Positions 9,373 to 15,788 of a stretch of 35,467 nucleotides of DNA are shown here, one piece after another; position 1 is the first letter of the stretch; the number at the start of each line of letters is the position of its first letter. The stretch is taken from assembly GCA_963204785.1 (NCBI GenBank), contig CAUJHG010000058.1, positions 1 to 35,467 on the forward strand, given 5' to 3'. The position numbers were made by a program, and so were the translations under genes. The notes under the pieces were generated by a model. That model saw nothing but the letters and a program-made list of their open reading frames with translations. It was not told where the DNA came from and did no database searches. This stretch comes from Pseudomonadota bacterium (GTDB lineage Bacteria > Pseudomonadota > Gammaproteobacteria > Burkholderiales > Burkholderiaceae_E).

Positions 9373-11583
9373 TCAGAAGGCGATCTGCAGCGAAGCCCTG
9401 AAGCTGCGCGGCAGGGCTGGCAGCAGGTAGGTGCCGCCCCAGTACTGGGTGGGCGCCTCGCGCCAGTAGCGACGATCGAACACGTTGTCCACGCCCACCC
9501 GCCAGGTCAGGGCATTGCCCCCGCTGCTGCGCTGGCGCCAGGTCAGCGCAGTGTCGTACTGCCAGAACGAGGGCAGTTCGACCGAGTTGTCGCGCGTCAC
9601 CGGCTTGCTGTCTGACCAGTACAGCCGGTTGGTCCAGGTGAGCCCCTGCACGCCGGGCACCTGCCAGGCGGCGAGCACGCTCGCCGTGAGCGGCGCGACG
9701 TTGGGCGCGCTCTTGCCGAGGAAGCCGGCCTCCAGGCTGCGCGTGAGTTGGGAATCGATGTAGGTGAGCCTGGCCTGCAGCGACAGCGAAGGCAGCGGGC
9801 GTCCCGTCCAGCCGAGTTCGACGCCGCGGTGGCGCAGTTCGCGCCCGTCGGCGACGCGCTCGAGAAGCCCGCTGGCGAGCACCACGTCGTCCGCGTACGG
9901 CTTGTCGATCTGGAACAGCGTCACGGTGGCGAGCCCTGCGCCGGCGAGCGTCTGGCGCAGGCCGATCTCCACCTGCCGGCTGCGCAGCGCGGGAAGCGTC
10001 TCGCCGAAATTCGCGTACTTCTTCGGCTGGTTGGGCACGACCTCGCTCTCGACGCCGCTGCCGGCCGACAGGTAGACGAAACCTCCGTCCCAGGGCTTGT
10101 AGCCCAGCGCTGCCCAGGGCGTCGTGAAGCTCTGCCGATAGGCCACCGGGCGGCTGCCGTCGCCACGCACGCTCGAGCGCTCGAGCCGGGAATGCCGCAC
10201 TCCCAGCGCGAGCGACCAGCCCTCGCCGAAGCGCATCGTGTCGTAGACGTGGAACTCCTTCGTGGTCGCATCGCGCTGCGTGTTCAGGTCGGCCCTGGTG
10301 TCGTCCTCGGGAAGCACGACGCGGTCGTACAGGTTGTCCACGCCCACCCAGTTGTAGGCCTGCAGCGGCTCCTTGCGCTCCAGGTAGCGGGTGCGCGTGA
10401 AGCCGAAGCTGAGCTCGTGCCGCACCGCGCCGGTGGCGAAGTCGCCGCGCACGAAGGCTTCGCCGGTGCGCGTGGTGCGGCGCTCGTTCTCGCTGCGGAA
10501 GTCGTAGACGTCGAAGTCGCCGTTGCCGCAGAAGCCGGGGTAGACATAGACCGGACCGCTGCTGCAGCCGTCCGGGAAGGCCAGGCGGTCGTCGGTCCTG
10601 ATGTTCTGCGCGCCATAGCGCAGCCCGTAGTGCCAGTTCGTCCCGAGCGCCTGCCGGAAGCGGATCGATCCGGCGCTCGCCCGGCTCTCGAAGGGCTTCG
10701 ACCAGGGCTGGTCGTTCAGGTTGGTGCGCGGGTCGACCGGCGCAGGCAGGGTCTCGGCGACCCCGTCACCGTCGCGATCGAGCAGTCCGAAGGCCGGAAC
10801 GCTGCGCTGGCGCACGACGCTGTGCTCGAACTCGGCCTCGAGCAGGGCGTCGCCGGGCAGGCGCAGGTCGAAGAAACCGCTCAGGAAGCGGCGGTCGCCC
10901 GGTGCGTTGCGTGCCTGGGGCCGGCGCTCCTCGTCCGCGAGGTTGATCCGGTAGCCCAGGCGGCGGCCCTCGCCGAGCCGCCCGCCGAAGTCGCCGTGCA
11001 CCAGGGCGGTGCCACGTTCGGACACGCCGACGAAGACCTCGCGCAGCGGCTCGAGTGTGGGCCGCTTCAGCACGTAGTTGATCAGCCCTCCCGGCGCGCT
11101 CACGCCGCTCTGGACGCCGGAGACGCCTCCGAGCACCTCGACCGCCGCCTTGTTCTCGAGCGCGACCGGCGCGTGGTTGGACACCTGCATCCCGTCGCGC
11201 CGGAAGTTCAGCGCGTTGTCGAGCTGGAAGCCGCGCACCTGCAGCCCCTCGGTGTAGCCGACGGTGTTGTAGAAATCGCTCACCGAGGTCTCGGTGCGCA
11301 GCGCTGCCGGCAGGCTGGTGGCGCCGAGCTCGCGCATCTCTTCGGAGCGGATGACCGAGATCGCCTGCGGCGTCTCGGCCAGCGGCGCGTCGGTGATCGC
11401 GCCGACCGAGGCACGCTCGGTGGCGGGCACGCCCGCGCCGCCCTGCACCCGCACCTCGGGCAGGGTGGCGGGCGCCGTCTGCGCGGCAGCGGACTGAGCC
11501 AGCGCGAGGAGCGCGGCGGACACCGCGAGCGCGGACAGATCGCGGCGCACTGGGCCGCTGGAGTTCTCGTGTGTGGAAGCCAT
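9373..11583 (-). CDS. TonB-dependent outer-membrane receptor under TPP-riboswitch control (putative thiamin receptor)
   Basis: A 736-residue TonB-dependent receptor. Residues 1-35 form a signal peptide (basic start, hydrophobic LSALAVSAALLALAQSAAAQ), followed by a TonB-box-like LPEVRVQ, a plug domain (about 65-175, with TPQAISVIRSEEM and GGVSGVQSGVSAPGGLINYV) and a long barrel ending in SLQIAF with the terminal Phe used for outer-membrane insertion. By sequence alone it would be called a ferric-siderophore receptor. However, its leader contains a TPP riboswitch and the upstream genes encode a Pnu-type permease and a NadR-like kinase, so uptake of thiamin or a thiamin precursor is the better inference. 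The start at 11583 has AGGGAA 7 nt upstream; a frame extending to 11724 would run into the riboswitch and is rejected. Confidence 0.9.
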   Translation of the reverse strand: MASTHENSSGPVRRDLSALAVSAALLALAQSAAAQTAPATLPEVRVQGGAGVPATERASVGAITDAPLAETPQAISVIRSEEMRELGATSLPAALRTETSVSDFYNTVGYTEGLQVRGFQLDNALNFRRDGMQVSNHAPVALENKAAVEVLGGVSGVQSGVSAPGGLINYVLKRPTLEPLREVFVGVSERGTALVHGDFGGRLGEGRRLGYRINLADEERRPQARNAPGDRRFLSGFFDLRLPGDALLEAEFEHSVVRQRSVPAFGLLDRDGDGVAETLPAPVDPRTNLNDQPWSKPFESRASAGSIRFRQALGTNWHYGLRYGAQNIRTDDRLAFPDGCSSGPVYVYPGFCGNGDFDVYDFRSENERRTTRTGEAFVRGDFATGAVRHELSFGFTRTRYLERKEPLQAYNWVGVDNLYDRVVLPEDDTRADLNTQRDATTKEFHVYDTMRFGEGWSLALGVRHSRLERSSVRGDGSRPVAYRQSFTTPWAALGYKPWDGGFVYLSAGSGVESEVVPNQPKKYANFGETLPALRSRQVEIGLRQTLAGAGLATVTLFQIDKPYADDVVLASGLLERVADGRELRHRGVELGWTGRPLPSLSLQARLTYIDSQLTRSLEAGFLGKSAPNVAPLTASVLAAWQVPGVQGLTWTNRLYWSDSKPVTRDNSVELPSFWQYDTALTWRQRSSGGNALTWRVGVDNVFDRRYWREAPTQYWGGTYLLPALPRSFRASLQIAF

Positions 11584-11607
11584 CGTCAGTTCCCTGGAAA
11601 CGATGGC
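11579..11607 (-). promoter_or_regulatory. Inverted repeat enclosing the receptor Shine-Dalgarno and start codon (probable expression platform)
   Basis: On the minus strand GCCATCGT (11607-11600) pairs perfectly with ACGATGGC (11586-11579), which contains the ATG of the receptor gene. The loop holds TTTCC opposite AGGGAA, so the Shine-Dalgarno can pair too. It lies about 80 nt downstream of the TPP aptamer. In Gram-negative bacteria TPP riboswitches often act by hiding the ribosome-binding site, so this is the best candidate for the switching structure. Confidence 0.6.
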
Positions 11608-11683
11608 AGGTCGGCGAGCCTCGGGGCGGGTGTCCGCGCTTGCGGACTGCGCCGCACAGACAGCTTGCGACGGCCCCACGGGT

Positions 11684-11803
11684 CTACGCTTCCCTGCGCA
11701 AGTCTTAACTCGATCAGGTTCCAAGGGTCTTTCTCACCCGTCCGGCATGCCGGACTGCAGTGCTCGCGCGAGCGCTGCAGATTTGTGCGGGACCCCTAGC
11801 GTG
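11684..11803 (-). promoter_or_regulatory. TPP riboswitch (THI element)
   Basis: Read on the minus strand the leader contains the conserved THI-box pieces in order. P1 5' side ACGCT and P2 5' side CTAGGGGT (near 11798-11792). The pyrimidine-sensing TGAGA (11736-11732). ACCCTTGGAACCTGATC (11728-11712), containing the P2 3' side and pyrophosphate-site sequence. The hairpin CGAGT-taag-ACTTG. GCGCAGGGAAGCGT, closing P1 with AGCGT (11690-11686). Between CCCG and CGGG of P3 sits an insert of about 47 nt able to form two hairpins: CTGCAG/CTGCAG around GCTCGCGCGAGC, and the palindrome TCCGGCATGCCGGA (11741-11754). The element begins inside the end of the kinase gene, whose TAG stop (11796-11798) is part of CTAGGGG, and ends about 100 nt before the receptor start. 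Confidence 0.93.
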
Positions 11804-12365
11804 AATCCCGAGTATAGCCGCTGCACACCGCCCGCACCGCTGCCTGCAGTCGCGCATCGCCCTGCCCCTCGATGGCGACGTGCGCGATCCCGTGCTCGGT
11901 CAGCGTCGCCACGAGCAGGGCGTGGAAGCGTGCACGCACCTGCGGCCCGTCGCGCTGGATGCCGTCGGCTTCCCAGGGAAGATCCGGCGCGGCGAGCAGG
12001 GTCACGGCATAGTTGCGCTGATGGTCGATCGCCTCGGCCAGCAGCGACCGGTCGCCGAAGAGCATTGCGCTGTAGAGCGCGGTGACCAGCGGCGTCGAAT
12101 CGAGGATCAGCCAGCCCACGCCCTCGCGCGCTGCCCGCGCGAGCGCGGCTGCGTCGCGCGCGATCTGCTCGCGCATCAGTCCCGCCTGCTCCTCGGGTCG
12201 CGGCGTGCGCGCCTCGCGCACGCAGAACTCGCGCAGCAGCTCGGGCAGCCAGATGCCGCCGAGCGCGTCGGCCAACCCGGCCGCCAGGGCGGTCTTGCCG
12301 GTGCACTCGGCGCCCACCAGCGCCACGACCCGGGGCCGCTCCCCTGCCTGCGCGCCTGCCCTCAT
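11796..12365 (-). CDS. NadR-like P-loop kinase (putative vitamin-trapping kinase)
   Basis: A 189-residue ATPase resembling the ribosylnicotinamide-kinase domain of NadR (AAA_28 type). VVALVGAECTGKTALAAGLA (13-32) contains the Walker A loop; WLPELLREFC and a later LILDSTPLVTALYS fit the acceptor-binding and Walker B regions; YAVTLLAAPDLPWEADGIQR matches the NadR lid segment. NadR relatives phosphorylate nicotinamide riboside as it enters through PnuC. Here the permease gene ends 5 nt upstream and a TPP-controlled receptor follows, so phosphorylation of thiamin or a precursor (metabolic trapping) is a plausible alternative substrate. This is inference. The ATG at 12365 lacks a strong Shine-Dalgarno, suggesting coupling to the permease. 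The gene's stop codon lies within the riboswitch. Confidence 0.82.
   Translation of the reverse strand: MRAGAQAGERPRVVALVGAECTGKTALAAGLADALGGIWLPELLREFCVREARTPRPEEQAGLMREQIARDAAALARAAREGVGWLILDSTPLVTALYSAMLFGDRSLLAEAIDHQRNYAVTLLAAPDLPWEADGIQRDGPQVRARFHALLVATLTEHGIAHVAIEGQGDARLQAAVRAVCSGYTRDSR
11811..11816 (-). promoter_or_regulatory. Possible -10 box just before the TPP riboswitch
   Basis: TATACT (minus strand) lies in the last codons of the kinase gene, 8 nt before the 5' side of riboswitch P1, where a transcript starting with the aptamer would need it. No good -35 is seen 16-18 bp upstream, so it is uncertain whether the receptor has its own promoter or is read through from the permease. 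Confidence 0.3.
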
Positions 12366-12370
12366 GGGCT

Positions 12371-13018
12371 TCAGGTCTGCGCCGACGCGCACATCGACTG
12401 CCGCCAGCGCCGCCATCCGACGACCGAGAGCACGGCGAACACCGCGTAGAGCAGCGCAGTCAGCCACAGCGCCTTCCACGCGAACAGCGCCACCGAGGCG
12501 AGGTTCACCACCAGCCACACCTGCCAGGTCTCCAGGTACTTTCGCCCGAGCAGCAACTGGCCGATCACGCTACCCACGGTCGGGAAGGCGTCGAACCAGG
12601 GCAGGTCGGAGTCGGTGATACGCCCGAGCAGCAGCGCGAGCATCGGCCATCCCAGCAGCCAGGCGGCGAGCAGCCTGCGCCGGCCGGCAGGGCCGAGCGC
12701 TGCCGGTGTCAGCGCGTCGGCGCGCGGTCCAGCGCCAGCGCTCTCGCCCTGGCCATCGGCCGCCCCGCGCCGCCCACGCAGCCACTGCCACCAGCCCCAC
12801 CCTGCCACCGCGACGAAGAAGAGCTGCAGCCCCGCCTCGCCGTAGAGCCGACTCGACTCGAAGAGCCAGCCGTAGAGCAGGCTCGAGACGATCGCCAGCC
12901 CCCACGCCCAGTGGATCTCGAGGACATTGAGCACGACGCACCCGAGCGCGAGGACGAAGGCCGCGATCTCCAGCCAGGTGACCTCGGCCCCCCAGAGGAC
13001 GAAAGCGGTGGCGAGCAT
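12371..13018 (-). CDS. PnuC/PnuT-family vitamin facilitator (probably PnuT, thiamin)
   Basis: A 215-residue inner-membrane protein with about seven hydrophobic segments. IHWAWGLAIVSSLLYGWLFESSRLYGEAGLQLFF (given here in outline only: residues about 35-68) and the aromatic GWWQW following it are typical of Pnu transporters, as is the later GQLLLGRKYLETWQVW. The family moves nicotinamide riboside (PnuC), thiamin (PnuT) or riboflavin (PnuX) by facilitated diffusion, and a cytosolic kinase then traps the substrate. Sequence alone does not tell me which. The adjoining kinase would suit NR or thiamin; the TPP riboswitch before the receptor gene favours thiamin. The loop at about 85-110 is long and Gly/Ala-rich. 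It starts the cluster and diverges from the acyl-CoA ligase gene. Confidence 0.85.
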   Translation of the reverse strand: MLATAFVLWGAEVTWLEIAAFVLALGCVVLNVLEIHWAWGLAIVSSLLYGWLFESSRLYGEAGLQLFFVAVAGWGWWQWLRGRRGAADGQGESAGAGPRADALTPAALGPAGRRRLLAAWLLGWPMLALLLGRITDSDLPWFDAFPTVGSVIGQLLLGRKYLETWQVWLVVNLASVALFAWKALWLTALLYAVFAVLSVVGWRRWRQSMCASAQT

Positions 13019-13039
13019 CGGCGGAGTCTACAATCGATC

Positions 13040-13053
13040 GTCGGCGCGCCGAC
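13040..13053. promoter_or_regulatory. Palindrome in the divergent permease/acyl-CoA ligase intergenic region
   Basis: GTCGGCGCGCCGAC is a perfect 14-bp palindrome 21 bp from the permease start, between two divergent genes. A TACAAT hexamer (13029-13034) nearby could be a -10 for the ligase gene. An operator is possible, but GC-rich palindromes are common here. Confidence 0.3.
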
Positions 13054-13175
13054 GCGCCCTTTCACGAGCCGGCGCGACGCTTCGCGAGCGCTGGCAGCGC
13101 ATCGAGCGAACACCACACGAGAGCGGCGGCGGGACGGCACGCCGATCCGATCCACGACCCGAGAGGAGACAAGAC

Positions 13176-14741
13176 ATGTCCGGCTTCTACCTGACCCAGG
13201 CCCTGCATCGCGCGATCCAGCAGCGATCCGGGCATCTCGCGACCCGGTGCGCGGGTCGCGAGCACACCTGGGCGCAGTTCGGCGATCGCGTTGCGCGCAT
13301 GGCCGCCGTGCTGCGCGGACTGGGCGTGAGCGCCGGCGAGCGCGTCGGCATGATGTCGATGAACTCCGACCGCTACCTCGAGTACTACTACGCCACCTGG
13401 TGGGCGGGCGGAGTGGTCAACCCGGTGAACATCCGCTGGAGCCCCGCGGAGGTCGCCTACTCGCTGGACGACTGCGACACCGCGATCCTGATCGTCGACG
13501 ACGCCTTCCAGGGCGCGGTGGCCGACCTGCGCGCGCGCAGCAAGGCGCTGCGCACCGTGATCCACTGCGGCGACGGCGCAACCCCGGAAGGGATGCTCGG
13601 CCTCGAGGCGCTGATCGCCGAGGCCACGCCGATCGACGACGCGATGCGCAGCGGCGACGACCTCGCCGGCGTGTTCTACACCGGCGGCACCACCGGCTTC
13701 CCCAAGGGCGTGATGCTCTCGCACACCAATCTCGCCTCCAACGCGCTGTCCAACGTCGCCGAGCAGATCGTGATGCCCGACTCGGTCACGCTGTTCGCCG
13801 CGCCGATGTTCCACCTGGCCAACGGCGCGGCGATGCTGGCCGGGATGAGCTTCGCGACGCCCACCGTGTTCGTGCCCGCGTTCACCCCGGTCGGAGTGCT
13901 CGAGATCATCCAGGCCGAGCGCGTCACCCAGGCGCTGCTGGTGCCCACGATGATCCAGATGCTGGTCGACCACCCCGACCTGCCGAAGTACGACACCTCG
14001 AGCATGCGCAGCGTGCTCTACGGCGCCTCGGTGATCAGCGAGGGGGTGATGCGCCGCGCGCTCGCCGCCTTCCCCAACGCCCGCTTCAGCCAGGCCTACG
14101 GGATGACCGAACTGTCGCCCTGCGCGACGATCCTGCCCGCCTGGTACCACACGCCCGAGGGGCAGAAGGCCGGGAAGATGCGCTCCGGGGGCCGCGCCAC
14201 CTTCACCACCGAGGTGCGCATCGTCGACGCCGAGGACCGCGAAGTGCCGCGCGGCACCGTCGGCGAGATCTGCGCGCGCGGCCCCGGCGTGATGCTCGGC
14301 TACTGGAACAAGCCGGAGCTCACGAAGGCCGCGATCCGCGACGGCTGGATGCACACCGGCGACGCCGGCTACATGGACGAGGACGGCTTCGTCTTCGTCG
14401 TCGACCGCGTCAAGGACATGATCGTGAGCGGCGGCGAGAACGTCTACTCGGCCGAGGTCGAGAACGCGATCGCCCAGCATCCGGCAGTGGGCGCCTCGGC
14501 GGTGATCGGCATCCCCAGCGAACAGTGGGGCGAAAGCGTACACGCGGTGGTCGTGCTCAAGCCCGGGCAGCAGGCGAGCGCCGAGGAGATCATCGCGCAC
14601 TGCAAGACGCTGATCGCCGGCTACAAGTGCCCGCGCAGCGTCGAGTTCTCCGAGGCGCTGCCGGTCTCCGGCGCAGGCAAGGTGCTCAAGACGAAGCTGC
14701 GCGAGCCTTTCTGGCAGGGGCAGGAGCGGGGCGTGGCCTGA
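13176..14741 (+). CDS. Fatty acyl-CoA ligase (AMP-forming, ANL superfamily)
   Basis: A 521-residue adenylate-forming ligase that activates a carboxylic acid to acyl-AMP and then acyl-CoA. Core motifs are intact: P-loop YTGGTTGFPKG (168-178), YGMTE (308-312), TGD (394-396), the hinge region VDRVKDMI (409-416), and the late SGAGKVLKTKLRE with catalytic Lys502. The overall form resembles medium/long-chain acyl-CoA synthetases (FadD3/FadD13-like); the chain-length preference cannot be read. The ATG at 13176 has a good Shine-Dalgarno, GAGAGGAGAC, ending 5 nt upstream. It stands alone on the plus strand and is followed at once by a hairpin. An enoyl-CoA hydratase lies 2.7 kb away beyond the accessory patch, so a once-closer fatty-acid locus is possible. 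Confidence 0.92.
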   Translation: MSGFYLTQALHRAIQQRSGHLATRCAGREHTWAQFGDRVARMAAVLRGLGVSAGERVGMMSMNSDRYLEYYYATWWAGGVVNPVNIRWSPAEVAYSLDDCDTAILIVDDAFQGAVADLRARSKALRTVIHCGDGATPEGMLGLEALIAEATPIDDAMRSGDDLAGVFYTGGTTGFPKGVMLSHTNLASNALSNVAEQIVMPDSVTLFAAPMFHLANGAAMLAGMSFATPTVFVPAFTPVGVLEIIQAERVTQALLVPTMIQMLVDHPDLPKYDTSSMRSVLYGASVISEGVMRRALAAFPNARFSQAYGMTELSPCATILPAWYHTPEGQKAGKMRSGGRATFTTEVRIVDAEDREVPRGTVGEICARGPGVMLGYWNKPELTKAAIRDGWMHTGDAGYMDEDGFVFVVDRVKDMIVSGGENVYSAEVENAIAQHPAVGASAVIGIPSEQWGESVHAVVVLKPGQQASAEEIIAHCKTLIAGYKCPRSVEFSEALPVSGAGKVLKTKLREPFWQGQERGVA

Positions 14742-14748
14742 GGGGGCT

Positions 14749-14771
14749 GGCCGGCGGCTTGCCCGCCGGCC
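14749..14771 (+). terminator. Hairpin after the acyl-CoA ligase gene
   Basis: GGCCGGCGG (14749-14757) and CCGCCGGCC (14763-14771) form a perfect 9-bp stem with a 5-nt loop, starting 7 bp after the stop codon. No T-run follows. It also lies downstream of the minus-strand antitoxin-like gene and could serve both directions. Confidence 0.45.
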
Positions 14772-14834
14772 GATCCGGCCGGGCCACGCGTCTGCCGGTT
14801 GCGCGCCCACACCCGCCTGGCCTGTCTGCAAGCG

Positions 14835-15305
14835 TCAGGCGGGCTCCGCCTCCGACACCTCGCAGTCGAGCAACTCGGGGGTCCACCCCCGTCCGGAATC
14901 CTGCAGCAGGATTCGCTGCGAGATCAGCCGCTCGACGGTCCTCGCGCGCACGATCGCCCTGCTGATCGGTTCGCTGCCGTTGGCGTGCGCCACGTAGAGC
15001 AGTCGGATGAGCTTGTCGGCCCACTTGGGGACCCGGCCGGTCTTCTCCCAGCGGGCGACGGACTGGCCGTCGGCCCCGATCATCTTCCCGAGCACCGGCT
15101 GCGAAAGCGACATCCCGCCCTGGCGGATGAAGCGGAATTCCTTGCCGGTCAGGACCCCGGCCTTGTCGGTCAGCGCAAGGCAGATCGCACGGGTCAGACC
15201 ATCGATGTCGTGAATCGACACCGCCTGCCCGTAGGGCGTATCGCGAATCGTGTAGCCGTTCTTCAGCCAGACGTTCTCCAGTCCCCCGTCGGTGTAGTGG
15301 TACAT
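14835..15305 (-). CDS. HTH-domain protein, antitoxin-like partner of the DUF4258 protein
   Basis: A 156-residue protein. Residues 1-50 are a small N-terminal region (MYHYTDGGLENVWLKNGY). Residues about 53-90 form a Cro/C1-like helix-turn-helix (LTGKEFRFIRQGGMSLSQPV, then LGKMIGADGQSVARWEKTG), close to the C-terminal domain of MqsA-type antitoxins but without the zinc-binding cysteines. The start at 15305 has GGAG 8 nt upstream and lies 2 nt after the stop of the DUF4258 gene, so the two form a bicistronic unit with the presumed toxin first, as in higBA and mqsRA. It probably represses its own promoter. A second, deleted copy of part of this gene is at 17082-17130. Confidence 0.75.
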   Translation of the reverse strand: MYHYTDGGLENVWLKNGYTIRDTPYGQAVSIHDIDGLTRAICLALTDKAGVLTGKEFRFIRQGGMSLSQPVLGKMIGADGQSVARWEKTGRVPKWADKLIRLLYVAHANGSEPISRAIVRARTVERLISQRILLQDSGRGWTPELLDCEVSEAEPA

Positions 15306-15307
15306 GG

Positions 15308-15616
15308 TCAGGCTCCGTTGACGTCGATGACGGTGATGACGAGCAGGTCGGGCGCCGGATACTCGACCGACACCACGACCGCCACCTGCACTCCGGCGAC
15401 GAATCGCTCGAGGCGGCATTTCAGCCCGGGATGCCGAATGTCCGGCTCGGGCGGCTGCGTGAACACTCCGAGCCGCAGCACCTCGAGCGCCATTACGCGG
15501 TTGAGCTTGCGCTTTCGCATTTGAGCGTCCGCGTGCCCCGTCCAGGCAACGTTCGCAGAATCCTCTGCGCTGGCCCGGATGTGCCGTTCGATCTGCCGAT
15601 CGGATGGTCGTTTCAC
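15308..15616 (-). CDS. DUF4258 domain protein, putative toxin
   Basis: A short basic protein (102 aa from the chosen start). TGHADAQMRKRKLNRVMALEVL (described: residues 27-48) carries the His...Met-Arg-x-Arg pattern of DUF4258, a family often found in toxin-antitoxin pairs and resembling small RelE/BrnT-like folds; the C-terminal strands VAVVVSVEYPAPDLLVITVI complete the domain. No activity is established. Two in-frame GTG codons (15622 and 15616) could start it; I chose 15616 since AGG lies 9 nt upstream and the leader before it is a promoter with an inverted repeat. A frame continuing to 15712 would cross that promoter. Antitoxin-like gene follows after 2 nt. Confidence 0.68.
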   Translation of the reverse strand: MKRPSDRQIERHIRASAEDSANVAWTGHADAQMRKRKLNRVMALEVLRLGVFTQPPEPDIRHPGLKCRLERFVAGVQVAVVVSVEYPAPDLLVITVIDVNGA

Positions 15617-15625
15617 CGACACAAA

Positions 15626-15668
15626 CCTATCATTTTGATAGGATACGAATGTTGCCACACGAAAGCAA
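15626..15668 (-). promoter_or_regulatory. Promoter and inverted-repeat operator of the toxin-antitoxin-like pair
   Basis: Minus strand: TTGCTT (15668-15663), 17-bp spacer, TATCCT (15645-15640). The -10 overlaps a perfect inverted repeat CCTATCA-ttt-TGATAGG (15626-15642) that lies just before the toxin start. The stretch is clearly more AT-rich than its surroundings. The arrangement suits autorepression by the HTH partner. Confidence 0.6.
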
Positions 15669-15788
15669 AACGTGCGCACTGAAGAGACGGATGGAGGCGC
15701 CCGAGCCGACAAAAATGACCTTGCCCTCGTTTTCCGGCTCCCTTGACCGAGCCTCCCACGATTCCCCCGGCGTGACGTTCACCCGCCG

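Noticed and set aside
11584..11724. Possible longer N-terminus of the TonB-dependent receptor
   Set aside because: It would be encoded by TPP aptamer sequence and would bury the signal peptide; the start at 11583 has a Shine-Dalgarno and a clean signal peptide.
9748..11799. 683-codon plus-strand frame opposite the TonB-dependent receptor
   Set aside because: Shadow frame; it even crosses the riboswitch and has no recognisable domain.
14742..14834. Searched for a duplicated tRNA-Leu 3' end as an attachment site bounding the accessory patch
   Set aside because: No stretch resembling the tRNA 3' end was found; a bounded integrated element cannot be claimed.
15617..15712. N-terminal extension of the DUF4258 protein to an ATG at 15712
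   Set aside because: It crosses a promoter and a perfect inverted repeat, and the extra residues are unlike the family.
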